A stretch of DNA of 14,824 nt from UBA1038 sp964481445 (GTDB lineage Bacteria; Bacillota; Clostridia; Christensenellales; Aristaeellaceae): NCBI GenBank assembly GCA_964481445.1, contig CAYZTQ010000047.1, forward strand, positions 1 to 14,824. Reading direction: 5' to 3'. Shown here piece by piece: positions 1-7,199 of the stretch; the stretch's first letter is position 1, and every line of letters starts with the position of its first letter. Both the position numbers and the translations under genes were made by a program. Under the pieces are notes generated by a model that saw nothing but the letters and a program-made list of their open reading frames with translations, was not told where the DNA came from and did no database searches.

Positions 1-54
1 CTGAACCCCTGCTTTTGGTTTCTGCCGTGCATGGAGACACGAATGATATATATA

Positions 55-212
55 ATACCAAACTCAAACATTAACGCTGTGATAGACTCGTCTTTTTCCG
101 TTTTAGCGTTGTCTCACTCGGTCAGCGTAGCGCCGCTACGCCTCCTTCGTTCGACTTAGCAAAAACGAAAAAATCCGTCGTCTCTCTGCGCGTTAACGTT
201 TTCGTTTGGTAT
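55..212. repeat. 158-bp imperfect palindrome, candidate MITE-like element
   Basis: The outer arms 55-77 and 190-212 are inverted copies matching at 20 of 23 positions. The centre, 125-132 against 134-141, is a perfect 8-bp inverted repeat around base 133. Between them the two halves keep partial complementarity, including T-rich stretches at 92-104 opposite A-rich stretches at 161-173. The whole block is therefore symmetric about one axis and could fold into one long hairpin. It carries no gene. The shape fits a non-autonomous transposable element or a REP/BIME-like repeat lying just beyond the operon terminator. No clear target-site duplication can be fixed because the flanks are A/T-rich. 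Bases 1-54 show nothing recognisable. Confidence 0.6.
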
Positions 213-217
213 AAAAT

Positions 218-245
218 CGGCCCCTCACCTTTCGGTGAAGGGCCG
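218..245 (-). terminator. Rho-independent-like terminator of the permease-amidohydrolase operon
   Basis: Read on the minus strand this is a 12-bp GC-rich stem (one G-U wobble) closed by a GAAA tetraloop, followed by GATTTTATACC. It begins about 30 bases after the amidohydrolase stop codon, where a terminator is expected. The T-tract is short. A second, smaller inverted repeat (254-260 with 269-275) overlaps the stop codon itself. Confidence 0.7.
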
Positions 246-273
246 GTGGCGGCAATCGGTTCTTGAAGACCGA

Positions 274-1521
274 TTAGAGAGCGTTTTTAATGACAATGTC
301 GCCTTCCTTCATGATCACTTCCATGTTGTCGGGCGTGAGGTCGTGGATGTTCTTCGCGACGTCGCCCTTGACGACCAGCAGGTCTGCGAACTTGCCTGCT
401 TCCAGAGAGCCGAACTCCTTCTCATGGTGCACCATCTTGGCGCCGTTGAGCGTCGCGGCCTTGATGGTATCCAGCACGGAGATGCCGGCCTTGTCGACAA
501 AGTCGTACATTTCGTCGATGGTCACCCAGCCGTAGGGCGTCACGAAGGAGAAGGAGTCGGAGCCGATGGTCAGCGTCACGCCGCGCTCGTTGGCTTCGCG
601 CAGGTTGGCGTAGGTGCGCTGCAGCTCTTTTTCGACCACGGTGTCGCCCTTGAACTTGTCAAGCGCGGGGGTGTAGACGGGGGGATAGGTGGCATACCAG
701 GTGGGCAGGAAGCCGATGGTCGGGGTAAAGAAGGTGCCCTTCTCCACCATCAGATCCATGGTCTTGGCGTCCAGCTCGAAGCCGTGGATCAGCTGCTCGG
801 CGCCGCAGCGCACGGAGTCGTAGGCGGCGGACACGCTGTTGTAGGAGTGGCTCCACACGGGGATGCCTACCATGGCGGCCTCGTCGCACACGGCCTTGAT
901 TTCCTCATAGCAGTAGTGCTGGTCGCGGCCCGAATCCCAGTGCCAGATGCCGCCGCCGGTCGCCCAGATCTTGATGGCGTCGGGGTTCTCGCGCAGACGG
1001 CGGCGCACCGCCTTGCGCAGATCCCAGGGGCCGTCCACCTGGTCGCCCCAGGGGTGCGAATCCTTCGAAATCTGCGAGGGCAGCTTGTGGCTGTCGCCAT
1101 GGCCGGCGGTGCGGCAGAAGCCGAGGCCGGTCGCGTAGATGCGCGGGCCCTTCATGATGCCCATGTTCACCACGTCGCGGATGGCGATGCCGTTGCGGCC
1201 GATTTCGCACACGGTGGTCAGGCCGTGGGTCAGCGCGTCATAGGCCTGCTTGACGGCGACGGTCTGCTTTTGCGCGACGGACTCGATCACCCAGTCGTTG
1301 TCATCGTCGGTCAGATTACCGGAGAAGTGCAGGTGCGTGTCGATCAGGCCGGGCATGATGGTTCTGCCCGCGATGTCGCGCGCCTCGTAACCTGCGGGCA
1401 CCTCGGTGCGCTTGCCGGCATAGGTAATCTTCTTGTCTTCAACCAGCACAAGGCTGTCTTCGATGGGTGCGGCGCCGGTACCGTCGACCAGCTTGCCGCC
1501 GATGAATGCGTACTTTGCCAT
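274..1521 (-). CDS. Metal-dependent amidohydrolase (COG1228-like)
   Basis: A 415-residue cytoplasmic hydrolase of the amidohydrolase superfamily. The N-terminal beta-sandwich region leads into PGLIDTHLHF, whose H63 and H65 form the HxH metal site. Further candidate metal ligands are K184 (AIKIWATGG, the likely carbamylated bridging lysine), H225 (WSHSYN), H246 (IHGFELD) and D322 (IGSDS). This set of ligands is typical of binuclear enzymes of the imidazolonepropionase/prolidase-like branch, which cleave amide bonds in cyclic amides, N-acyl amino acids or dipeptides. The substrate cannot be read from the sequence. The start is the ATG at 1521, eight bases after AAGGA; the frame is open further upstream but that stretch lies in the spacer after the permease. 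It sits 53 bp downstream of an APC permease, so the permease probably imports its substrate. Confidence 0.85.
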   Translation of the reverse strand: MAKYAFIGGKLVDGTGAAPIEDSLVLVEDKKITYAGKRTEVPAGYEARDIAGRTIMPGLIDTHLHFSGNLTDDDNDWVIESVAQKQTVAVKQAYDALTHGLTTVCEIGRNGIAIRDVVNMGIMKGPRIYATGLGFCRTAGHGDSHKLPSQISKDSHPWGDQVDGPWDLRKAVRRRLRENPDAIKIWATGGGIWHWDSGRDQHYCYEEIKAVCDEAAMVGIPVWSHSYNSVSAAYDSVRCGAEQLIHGFELDAKTMDLMVEKGTFFTPTIGFLPTWYATYPPVYTPALDKFKGDTVVEKELQRTYANLREANERGVTLTIGSDSFSFVTPYGWVTIDEMYDFVDKAGISVLDTIKAATLNGAKMVHHEKEFGSLEAGKFADLLVVKGDVAKNIHDLTPDNMEVIMKEGDIVIKNAL

Positions 1522-1574
1522 GATGATAGTTCCTTTCTTTTTCCTACTCTGTTTTCGTTTGAAGAATACAGGCC

Positions 1575-3023
1575 TTATTTGTTCGACTTTCTGCGGCTGC
1601 CTGCCGCGTAGACCGCGAAGCCTGCCGCGATCCAGCCGATGGTGATGATCCATTCCACGGGCTTGAGCGCCGCGGGGCTGAAGGGCAGCACCATCAGGCC
1701 GATGATGATGAGGCCGGCCGCGATGGCGGCATAGATGCCGAGCCTGCCGCCGTTGACCTTGTAGGGACGGGGCAGGGAAGGCTCGGTCCTGCGCAGCTTC
1801 GCGCAGGCAAGGCCAGCTGTGGTACAGGCGAAGATGAAGCCCAGCGAGGCCACGGCCGTCAGGGGCAGCAGCATGTTGCTGCCGAGGAAGGGGCCGATCA
1901 GCGTGAGGGCGGCCATGACCATGTTGGCCTTTTTAGGCGCGCCGGATTTGGGGTCGATCTGCGCGAAGGAGGCGGGCAGCATTTCCTTGCGACCCAGCGC
2001 CAGCATCAGGCGGGTCGAGGCGCCATAGAAGGAGTTCATCGGGCCCAGGGGGCCGAGCGTGGCGACGATCAGCATCGCCAGGTAGAAAAAGAGGTTGATC
2101 CGCTCCAGCACGGCCAGCGCGGGCACTTCCATCTTGACCAGCTCGTGCCAGTTGATGATGGTGCCGAAGGAGTAGATGCAGATGACATAGAAGACGCCCG
2201 AGGCGATCAGCGCGATAGCGGGGATCAGGCCGAACTTCTTCCAGTTGATGTTCTCCGAGGCTTCCTCCGCCTGCTGGGGGATGGTGTCAAAGCCCGCGTA
2301 GAAGAAGGGGGTGATGACCAGCACGGCGATGATGCCGCCGAACAGGCCCATGGCCTTGGTGGCCGCTCCGCCCGCGGCGTCCGTCACCTGCGAGAAAACG
2401 GGCAGGGCGTTGGCGGGCGAGCCCTTGAACAGGGAGATGATCATGGCCAGCACCATGCCGCCCAGCAGCGCCTTGGTTAAAAAGGACGAGAGCTTGGCCG
2501 CCGCGCCCGAGCCGCGGAAGTTGAGGTAGATGACCAGCACCGCGAAGCCCAGCGCGATCAGCGTCGGCCACAGGTACACATCCGCGCCCATGATGGTGTA
2601 GAGCTTGACGGAGTTGAGCCAGGTAAGCGCCGGGAACTTCGCGAAGCGCCCGGACAGCAGCTTTGAGATGGCGATGGTTTCCCAGGGGCAGAGCGGGGCG
2701 TTGCCCAGCAGCAGCATCCATCCGCTGAGGAAACCGAGCTTTCTTCCGTAGGTGCGGTCGACATACTCGATGATGCCGCCGGAAATCGGGATGGCGGCCG
2801 TCAGCTCGCCGAATACCATGCCGATGGGCACCAGAAACAGCGCGCCGATGACAAACGCGATCATCGCGGGGATGGGGCCGCCGCCGGTGACCATCCAGTC
2901 TCCGACCAGCAGTACCCAGCCGGTGCCGATGATGGCGCCAAAACCGATGGTGAAGAAGTTGAACAGCGTCAGCTCTTTCTTCATCCCTCCGTTCATCGGC
3001 GCGGGTGCGTTCTTTTGTGACAA
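1575..3023 (-). CDS. APC-superfamily amino-acid permease
   Basis: A 482-residue integral membrane transporter with about 12 hydrophobic segments. TM1 carries FGAIIGTGW, the unwound glycine-rich substrate-binding motif of APC carriers, and the middle region has a conserved FFYAGFDTIPQQAEEASE stretch. The C-terminus ends in a basic tail (GSRRKSNK). The preferred start is TTG at 3023, because a strong GGAGGT lies seven bases upstream (3031-3036). An in-frame ATG at 3038 overlaps that ribosome binding site and has none of its own. It is the first gene of a two-gene minus-strand operon with the amidohydrolase and is divergent from a LytTR two-component system. It likely imports an amino acid or derivative that the amidohydrolase then hydrolyses. 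The exact substrate is unknown. Confidence 0.88.
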   Translation of the reverse strand: MSQKNAPAPMNGGMKKELTLFNFFTIGFGAIIGTGWVLLVGDWMVTGGGPIPAMIAFVIGALFLVPIGMVFGELTAAIPISGGIIEYVDRTYGRKLGFLSGWMLLLGNAPLCPWETIAISKLLSGRFAKFPALTWLNSVKLYTIMGADVYLWPTLIALGFAVLVIYLNFRGSGAAAKLSSFLTKALLGGMVLAMIISLFKGSPANALPVFSQVTDAAGGAATKAMGLFGGIIAVLVITPFFYAGFDTIPQQAEEASENINWKKFGLIPAIALIASGVFYVICIYSFGTIINWHELVKMEVPALAVLERINLFFYLAMLIVATLGPLGPMNSFYGASTRLMLALGRKEMLPASFAQIDPKSGAPKKANMVMAALTLIGPFLGSNMLLPLTAVASLGFIFACTTAGLACAKLRRTEPSLPRPYKVNGGRLGIYAAIAAGLIIIGLMVLPFSPAALKPVEWIITIGWIAAGFAVYAAGSRRKSNK

Positions 3024-3054
3024 CAGATCCACCTCCATGCAGTTGTTTGAATAG

Positions 3055-3115
3055 GAATGGTATACGCCGCTTGAGGGGCAAGAGAACTGAAAACCATGAG
3101 GCGCTCTTACCATTC
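3055..3115. promoter_or_regulatory. GAATGGTA inverted repeat pair, possible operator
   Basis: GAATGGTA at 3055-3062 and its exact inverse TACCATTC at 3108-3115 flank 45 bases in the leader of the permease operon, downstream of its candidate promoter. A weaker ATGGTTT-like motif on the minus strand lies between them. Given the adjacent LytTR regulator, these could be binding boxes. An 8-bp match is weak evidence. Confidence 0.25.
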
Positions 3116-3127
3116 ATGCCGATACAG

Positions 3128-3157
3128 TGTATAGCACGCTGAGGCGCGAAAGGTGAA
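3128..3157 (-). promoter_or_regulatory. Candidate promoter of the permease operon
   Basis: On the minus strand, TTCACC (3152-3157) and TATACA (3128-3133) are 18 bp apart and resemble -35 and -10 boxes. This would give a leader of about 100 bases before the TTG start. Each box matches the consensus only in part. Confidence 0.4.
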
Positions 3158-3161
3158 AATC

Positions 3162-3190
3162 TGCACAAACGACACGCTTTATGGTATAAT
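3162..3190 (+). promoter_or_regulatory. Promoter of the LytTR/GHKL two-component operon
   Basis: A perfect TATAAT at 3185-3190 is preceded by TGCACA at 3162-3167 with an optimal 17-bp spacer. It lies about 40 bases before the GTG start at 3229, which has AAGGAGG at 3216-3222. Confidence 0.65.
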
Positions 3191-3228
3191 CGGCGTCAGT
3201 AAACGCATCGATTAAAAGGAGGCCGCCC

Positions 3229-3936
3229 GTGTACCTGATTGCCGTCTGCGATGATGACCCCGTAGCCATCAAAACGATCAGCAGACATCTGGAAGACCTG
3301 CGTGCGCGGGGGCTCCCCTACGAGCTGACGCCCTACCAAAATGGCGAAGACCTCGTGCGCGACCACGAGCGCGGGCACCGCTTTCATCTTATTTTGCTGG
3401 ATATGATCATGAAGCCCATGGACGGCATCACCGCGGCAGAGCATATCAGAAAGTATGACCCGCTGGTGCCGATTCTGATCGTGACATCCACCACCGAGTT
3501 CGCTGTGGCGGGCTACAAGGTGCACGCGCATCGGTATCTTTTGAAGCCCATCGAGCATGAGGAGCTGATGCAGGCAGCCATCCCGCTGCTGGAGGAAAGC
3601 CTGAACCGTGAAAAGCAGTTCTACTCTTTCAATGTGGACAGCAGGCCGGCGCGCGTGCGGCTGGACAACATCCTGTATTTTGAATCGAACCTGAAGCAGC
3701 TCACCCTGCACACGAAGGAGGAGAGCTACACTTTCTTCGGGGCCATCAGCGAGGTGGAAAAGGCGCTGAAGGACAAGGGCTTCGAACGCGTGCACAAGAG
3801 CTTTCTGGTCAATTTGCAATATGTCAGCCGCCTGCAGCCGCAGAGCCTCACGCTGGATAACGGCGCCGAGCTGCCCGTCTCCCACCACCGCTACAAGGAT
3901 ATTCTGGCCAGCTTCATGCACGCCTGCATCAGGTAG
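3229..3936 (+). CDS. LytTR-family response regulator (AgrA/LytR type)
   Basis: A 235-residue DNA-binding response regulator. Residues 1-120 form a receiver domain: acidic pocket D8-D10 (VCDDDP), phosphoacceptor D58 (LLDMIMKPMDG), the T86/S87 switch position and conserved K106 (LLKP). Residues about 130-230 form a LytTR DNA-binding domain, with typical RVRLDNILYFESNLKQ and ERVHKSFLVNL segments. The start is GTG at 3229, six bases after a strong AAGGAGG. The sensor kinase gene begins 11 bases after its stop, so the two are co-transcribed and presumably form a pair. LytTR regulators usually bind imperfect direct repeats upstream of promoters; the divergent permease operon is the obvious candidate target, but this is inference from position. 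Confidence 0.93.
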   Translation: MYLIAVCDDDPVAIKTISRHLEDLRARGLPYELTPYQNGEDLVRDHERGHRFHLILLDMIMKPMDGITAAEHIRKYDPLVPILIVTSTTEFAVAGYKVHAHRYLLKPIEHEELMQAAIPLLEESLNREKQFYSFNVDSRPARVRLDNILYFESNLKQLTLHTKEESYTFFGAISEVEKALKDKGFERVHKSFLVNLQYVSRLQPQSLTLDNGAELPVSHHRYKDILASFMHACIR

Positions 3937-3947
3937 ACGAGGCAGCG

Positions 3948-5276
3948 ATGAACCATACAGGCGTTTTCAGCTACATCATATTCGGCGTGCTGTCGGTCAT
4001 TGAGACCTATATCCTCTGGTTCTTTTTCGGCACCTTTCTTACGGCCGATAAGCGCCGCGGGCCCTACGCGTGGATCGGCATCGCGGTGTACCTGCTTTTT
4101 CAGTACGCGACCTACTTTTTTCTGCTGCCGCTGTTTTCTTCGGCGCTGCCCACCTTTCTGCTGGCCATCACCATTTCCGTCATCTTTTTTGACGGCGATC
4201 TGCTGTACAAAACGCTGACCGTCTATATTTTTATCTTTTTGTCCTATGCCTGCCGCGTGTTCTCGCTGGCCGTTTTTTTGCAGATGGGCGGCAGCATCGC
4301 GGAAGGCTCCGGCCTGCCGGTGCTGCCCGGCCAGGTGCAGGCGGTGGCCTGCGTGCTGGCTCTTGTGGCCACGGGCTTTCTTCGCTCTTTCCAGAACCTG
4401 CGCCACCGGGGGCACATGACCCTCTATAACATCCTGTACGCCATCGCCCCCGCCGTCATGCTGGCCAGCATGATTGTGCTGGTGCGGATCGAGCTTACGG
4501 GCGGCCGCAGCGCGCTCAATTATTACTGGGTCACCGCGGCCTGCCTGTTCATGCTGACCGTGATGCTGTTTTATCATCTGGATAAGATGACCATCATCAG
4601 CGAGAACAGCCTGCGCACGCGCCTTGCCATGAACATGCTGGAGGAAGACAAGGCGCGCTTCGCCGAAATGATCGCTCAGCAGCAGGAGACGCTGCGCATC
4701 AAGCACGATATCCGCCAGCACCTGTCCACCCTGCAGTATCTGCTGGCGGAGCAGGACCTGGCCGCCGCGCGCGGGTATCTGGAGGAGGTGCTGCAGCACA
4801 GAGCGCTCAACAACCACCTGTTCACCACCGGCAACACGATCGTGGACAGCCTGATCAGCGCCAAAATACCGCACATCAAATCGCGGGGCATCGACGTGCG
4901 GCTGAACCTGATGATCCCGCCGCAGCTGCCCTTTGAGGATATGGATTTGTGCACGCTGCTTTCAAACCTCCTGATCAACGCGCAGGAGGCCTGCGAGCGC
5001 ATGGCGGAAGAAATGCCGGACGGCGAAACGCCCCCCGACAAGCGGATTTGCCTTGAGATGTCGCAGAAGAAGAGCTTTTTGCTGATCCATGTTTCCAACA
5101 GCTACAGCGGCCGCCTGATCGTGAAGGGCGGGCGCTACCAGAGCACCAAAAAGAACGCCGACCTCAGCGGCATCGGCCTTTCCAACGTTGGCATCATTGT
5201 GGATAAATATCAGGGCGTCATGGAGATCAGGCCGGACGGGCGGGAGTTCCATGTGCATATCATGCTGCCGATGTGA
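3948..5276 (+). CDS. GHKL-domain sensor histidine kinase
   Basis: A 442-residue membrane sensor kinase, partner of the LytTR regulator just upstream. The first ~211 residues hold six or seven hydrophobic helices (about 6-30, 41-62, 65-81, 88-112, 129-146, 161-182, 192-210) and no large extracellular domain, as in AgrC/NatK-like receptors. A helical linker leads to the phosphoacceptor H253 in IKHDIRQHL. The ATPase part has an N box at INAQEA (N344) and a glycine box at SGIGLSNV (408-413), as in HATPase_c_5 kinases. The start ATG follows a GAGGC ribosome binding site within the 11-base spacer. The ligand is unknown; AgrC-like topology allows a peptide or a small membrane-permeant signal. No precursor peptide gene is visible nearby. 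Confidence 0.9.
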   Translation: MNHTGVFSYIIFGVLSVIETYILWFFFGTFLTADKRRGPYAWIGIAVYLLFQYATYFFLLPLFSSALPTFLLAITISVIFFDGDLLYKTLTVYIFIFLSYACRVFSLAVFLQMGGSIAEGSGLPVLPGQVQAVACVLALVATGFLRSFQNLRHRGHMTLYNILYAIAPAVMLASMIVLVRIELTGGRSALNYYWVTAACLFMLTVMLFYHLDKMTIISENSLRTRLAMNMLEEDKARFAEMIAQQQETLRIKHDIRQHLSTLQYLLAEQDLAAARGYLEEVLQHRALNNHLFTTGNTIVDSLISAKIPHIKSRGIDVRLNLMIPPQLPFEDMDLCTLLSNLLINAQEACERMAEEMPDGETPPDKRICLEMSQKKSFLLIHVSNSYSGRLIVKGGRYQSTKKNADLSGIGLSNVGIIVDKYQGVMEIRPDGREFHVHIMLPM

Positions 5277-5353
5277 GGTGAGCTGCAAAAAATGACAGAT
5301 ATGGCGGCGGCGTAATTGCTGCGCCCCAAAAGCGTAAGATGGGGAAGCGGTAA

Positions 5354-5609
5354 TATTGTTACACTTTATAATCGAAATTACCAAGCGGAAAATGTCGGTG
5401 AAAATGTCGATGAAAAACTGAGCCCGATTGACAGGAGAAAGAGGATATTGGAGCTTGCGGCGGCCGATCAGACAATCACCATTGAAAAACTAAGGCTGAC
5501 ACTGGGAGTAAGCGCCAAGACGATTGAACGTGACCTGGAGAAGCTGAAAATGGGAAAGGCTATCGAATACACCGGGGATGCCAAAACAGGATATTGGAAG
5601 GTGAAATAA
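5354..5609 (+). pseudogene. wHTH fragment, C-terminal remnant of a COG2865-type protein
   Basis: The open frame (up to 5316-5609) encodes about 80 recognisable residues: VTLYNRNYQ, a degenerate ENVGENV-type linker, then a winged helix-turn-helix (about ITIEKLRLTLGVSAKTIERD) ending in GYWKVK. From family knowledge this is how predicted regulators/ATP-binding proteins of the AlbA_2/COG2865 class end, after several hundred residues that are absent here. The only in-frame upstream start is a TTG at 5316 with no ribosome binding site, and no ATG lies in frame before the HTH. It is therefore probably a decayed remnant. The alternative is a short stand-alone HTH protein. It ends 14 bases from the convergent acetyltransferase gene. 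The stretch 5277-5353 shows nothing else. Confidence 0.55.
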
Positions 5610-5623
5610 ACAAGTCTTTATCT

Positions 5624-6106
5624 TTATATTGCCTTAGCCATCCGTACAGCTTCCATCGGCCCCGATTGCATCTGCGCGGTGAAACGGTCCGTTTCCTCAA
5701 AACCCAGACTCTTCCAAAAGGCAAGGGCTCCGTCGTTGCCTTCAATAACCGCGAGACGCAGGCGTTTGCAGCCCTGCTCTTTCAGCCATTCCTCGATTTC
5801 CCGTATCAGGCGGCTGCCCCTGCCCTGACGGTGCAGCCTGCCGTGCACCAGAAACAGGCCGATGAAGGCTTCCCCGGGGGCGGGATAATCAAGGATCAGG
5901 TCGATCAGGCCCTCGCCGCTTCCAAAAAGGCGGTAGAGCTTCTGCTCGGGTTTTGCACCCGGGGGCAGGGCGGCGGCATCCTGCGCAATGTCTGAAAGCG
6001 TGGGGCAGGGGTTGCCGACAAGGGCGAAATAATCGGGATTAGACAGGTAAATATCGAGCGCTTCGGCGCTGTCCTCCGGCCCTGTGACCGCGCGCAGACG
6101 GGTCAC
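5624..6106 (-). CDS. GNAT-family N-acetyltransferase
   Basis: A 160-residue acetyl-CoA-dependent acetyltransferase. Acetyl-CoA-binding motif A is seen as RLHRQGRGSRL (residues 90-100, Q/R-x-x-G-x-G type), preceded by a strand with IGLFLVHG and followed by motif B-like LAVIEGNDGALAFWKSLGF (118-136). The N-terminal half is compatible with substrate recognition. The start is GTG at 6106, only three bases after the stop of the ROK kinase; its ribosome binding site (GGAG) lies in the last codons of that gene, so translation is probably coupled. The acceptor substrate is unknown; linkage to a sugar kinase allows, but does not show, an amino-sugar or other small-molecule acceptor. Confidence 0.85.
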   Translation of the reverse strand: MTRLRAVTGPEDSAEALDIYLSNPDYFALVGNPCPTLSDIAQDAAALPPGAKPEQKLYRLFGSGEGLIDLILDYPAPGEAFIGLFLVHGRLHRQGRGSRLIREIEEWLKEQGCKRLRLAVIEGNDGALAFWKSLGFEETDRFTAQMQSGPMEAVRMAKAI

Positions 6107-6109
6107 GGC

Positions 6110-6973
6110 TTACTCCATCATACCGGCCAGCGCGGCGGCGCCGAGGATGCCCGCGTCGTTCTGAAAGCTGGCGGAGACGATCTGCGTAAAGGGGTTGAAG
6201 GTGTTGTAGGCGCTGGTCTGCGCCACGCCGGCGCGGATGGTGTCGATCACGATGTCGCCCGCATTGGAAAGCCCGCCGCCGATGGCGATGATTTCGGGCG
6301 CGAAGATCATCATCAGCGAGCTGAGGCCGATGACGACCTCGTGGATGTAATTTTCCCAGATGTCCATCAACCTGCCCGCGCGCACGTTGCTCATCACCTC
6401 GCGCACGCTCATGCCGCCGGCTGCCTCGCGCAGCTTGCTGGCGGCGGCGTACATTTCCCAGCAGCCCTGCTGGCCGCAGCTGCAGGGGCGGCCGTCGGCA
6501 TGGGTGATCATGTGGCCGATCTCGCCGTGCAGGCCCATGTAGCCGCGTGCGGGCGCGCCGCCGATGATAAGGCCGCCGCCGATACCGGTGCCCAGGGTAA
6601 TCAGGATGCCCGTCTGGCAGTTTTTGAGAGAGCCGTAGATATGCTCGGCCGCCAGCGCGCTCATGGCGTCATTTTCCATGGGCAGCGAGCGCTGAAACTG
6701 CTCGTAGAGCAGCTCGCCCAGCGGGGCGGCCACCCAGCCCAGCTGGCTGGCGGTCACGCGGCCCTGGCTGTCCATCGAGCCGGCGCAGGAGATGCCCACC
6801 TTGGCGCCGGGGAAGCGCTTCTGCGCCACGGCGACCATGCCGCGGATGGTCTGCGCCATCACCAGCGGGTCGCGGGGCGACTGCCGCTTGTCCCGGTAGA
6901 TGATGCTGGTGCCGTCCTGCACACAGCCCAGTTTGACTGTGGTGCCGCCGATATCCACCCCGATCGAGTACAT
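6110..6973 (-). CDS. ROK-family sugar kinase, probable glucokinase
   Basis: A 287-residue ATP-dependent hexose kinase. It has the N-terminal phosphate-binding motif DIGGTTVKLG (7-16), catalytic D102 in MEND, a second glycine-rich loop (LGTGIGGGLIIGG, 127-139), sugar-binding E151 and H154 (GLHGEIGHM), and the ROK zinc motif CSCGQQGCWE with C164, C166 and C171. The intact zinc motif and lack of an N-terminal HTH indicate a kinase, not a ROK repressor. The length is close to the usual ~300. The chosen start is ATG at 6973, five bases after GAGGT; an in-frame TTG at 6985 would place the ribosome binding site inside the gene. It is the first gene of an operon with the GNAT protein. Glucose is the default substrate, but other hexoses or N-acetyl sugars cannot be excluded. 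Confidence 0.9.
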   Translation of the reverse strand: MYSIGVDIGGTTVKLGCVQDGTSIIYRDKRQSPRDPLVMAQTIRGMVAVAQKRFPGAKVGISCAGSMDSQGRVTASQLGWVAAPLGELLYEQFQRSLPMENDAMSALAAEHIYGSLKNCQTGILITLGTGIGGGLIIGGAPARGYMGLHGEIGHMITHADGRPCSCGQQGCWEMYAAASKLREAAGGMSVREVMSNVRAGRLMDIWENYIHEVVIGLSSLMMIFAPEIIAIGGGLSNAGDIVIDTIRAGVAQTSAYNTFNPFTQIVSASFQNDAGILGAAALAGMME

Positions 6974-7001
6974 GTTCCACCTCAATATTTTTCTTATCTG
7001 T

Positions 7002-7030
7002 ATGTTACCATAACAGGACCTGCTTCACAA
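7002..7030 (-). promoter_or_regulatory. Candidate promoter of the ROK-GNAT operon
   Basis: On the minus strand, TTGTGA (7025-7030) and TAACAT (7002-7007) are separated by 17 bp, each matching four of six consensus bases. The start codon at 6973 follows about 30 bases downstream. Confidence 0.45.
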
Positions 7031-7064
7031 TTGAATATTTATGCTGATTCCGGCCGTTTACACA

Positions 7065-7091
7065 TGACCGCCGCGGCGTGATAAGCGGTCA
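7065..7091. repeat. TGACCGC inverted repeat in the divergent spacer
   Basis: TGACCGC (7065-7071) and GCGGTCA (7085-7091) form a 7-bp inverted repeat with a 13-base loop. It lies between the two divergent operons and about 25 bp upstream of the -35 box for the malic enzyme gene, so it could be an operator. No T-tract follows on either strand, so it is not an obvious terminator. The rest of this spacer shows only the promoters listed. Confidence 0.3.
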
Positions 7092-7114
7092 GGCAGAAAA
7101 GCCGCGTCCGGCGG

Positions 7115-7143
7115 TTGACAGCGCGGGAGCATCGTGATTAAGT
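7115..7143 (+). promoter_or_regulatory. Candidate promoter of the malic enzyme/citrate operon
   Basis: A consensus -35 TTGACA lies at 7115-7120. With a 17-bp spacer the -10 would be TTAAGT (7138-7143), a poor match, which suggests a weak or activator-dependent promoter. The gene start GTG at 7200 has AGGAGG at 7188-7193. Confidence 0.45.
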
Positions 7144-7199
7144 AGAGGCAGCAAACAAAGACCGGGCGGCGCGGCCGCTTTCAAAACAGGAGGAGAGAC

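Noticed and set aside
235..1611. Long plus-strand open frame opposite the amidohydrolase.
   Set aside because: Composition is that of an antisense shadow, it starts inside the terminator hairpin, and the minus-strand protein has all the metal-binding motifs.
3891..4874. Minus-strand open frame across the sensor kinase.
   Set aside because: Low-complexity Gln/Arg/His/Gly-rich sequence without domains. The sense strand encodes a convincing GHKL kinase.
6974..7199. Riboswitch or small RNA in the spacer between the ROK and malic enzyme genes.
   Set aside because: Only a short inverted repeat and promoter-like boxes are visible; no known riboswitch core or extended conserved fold was recognised.
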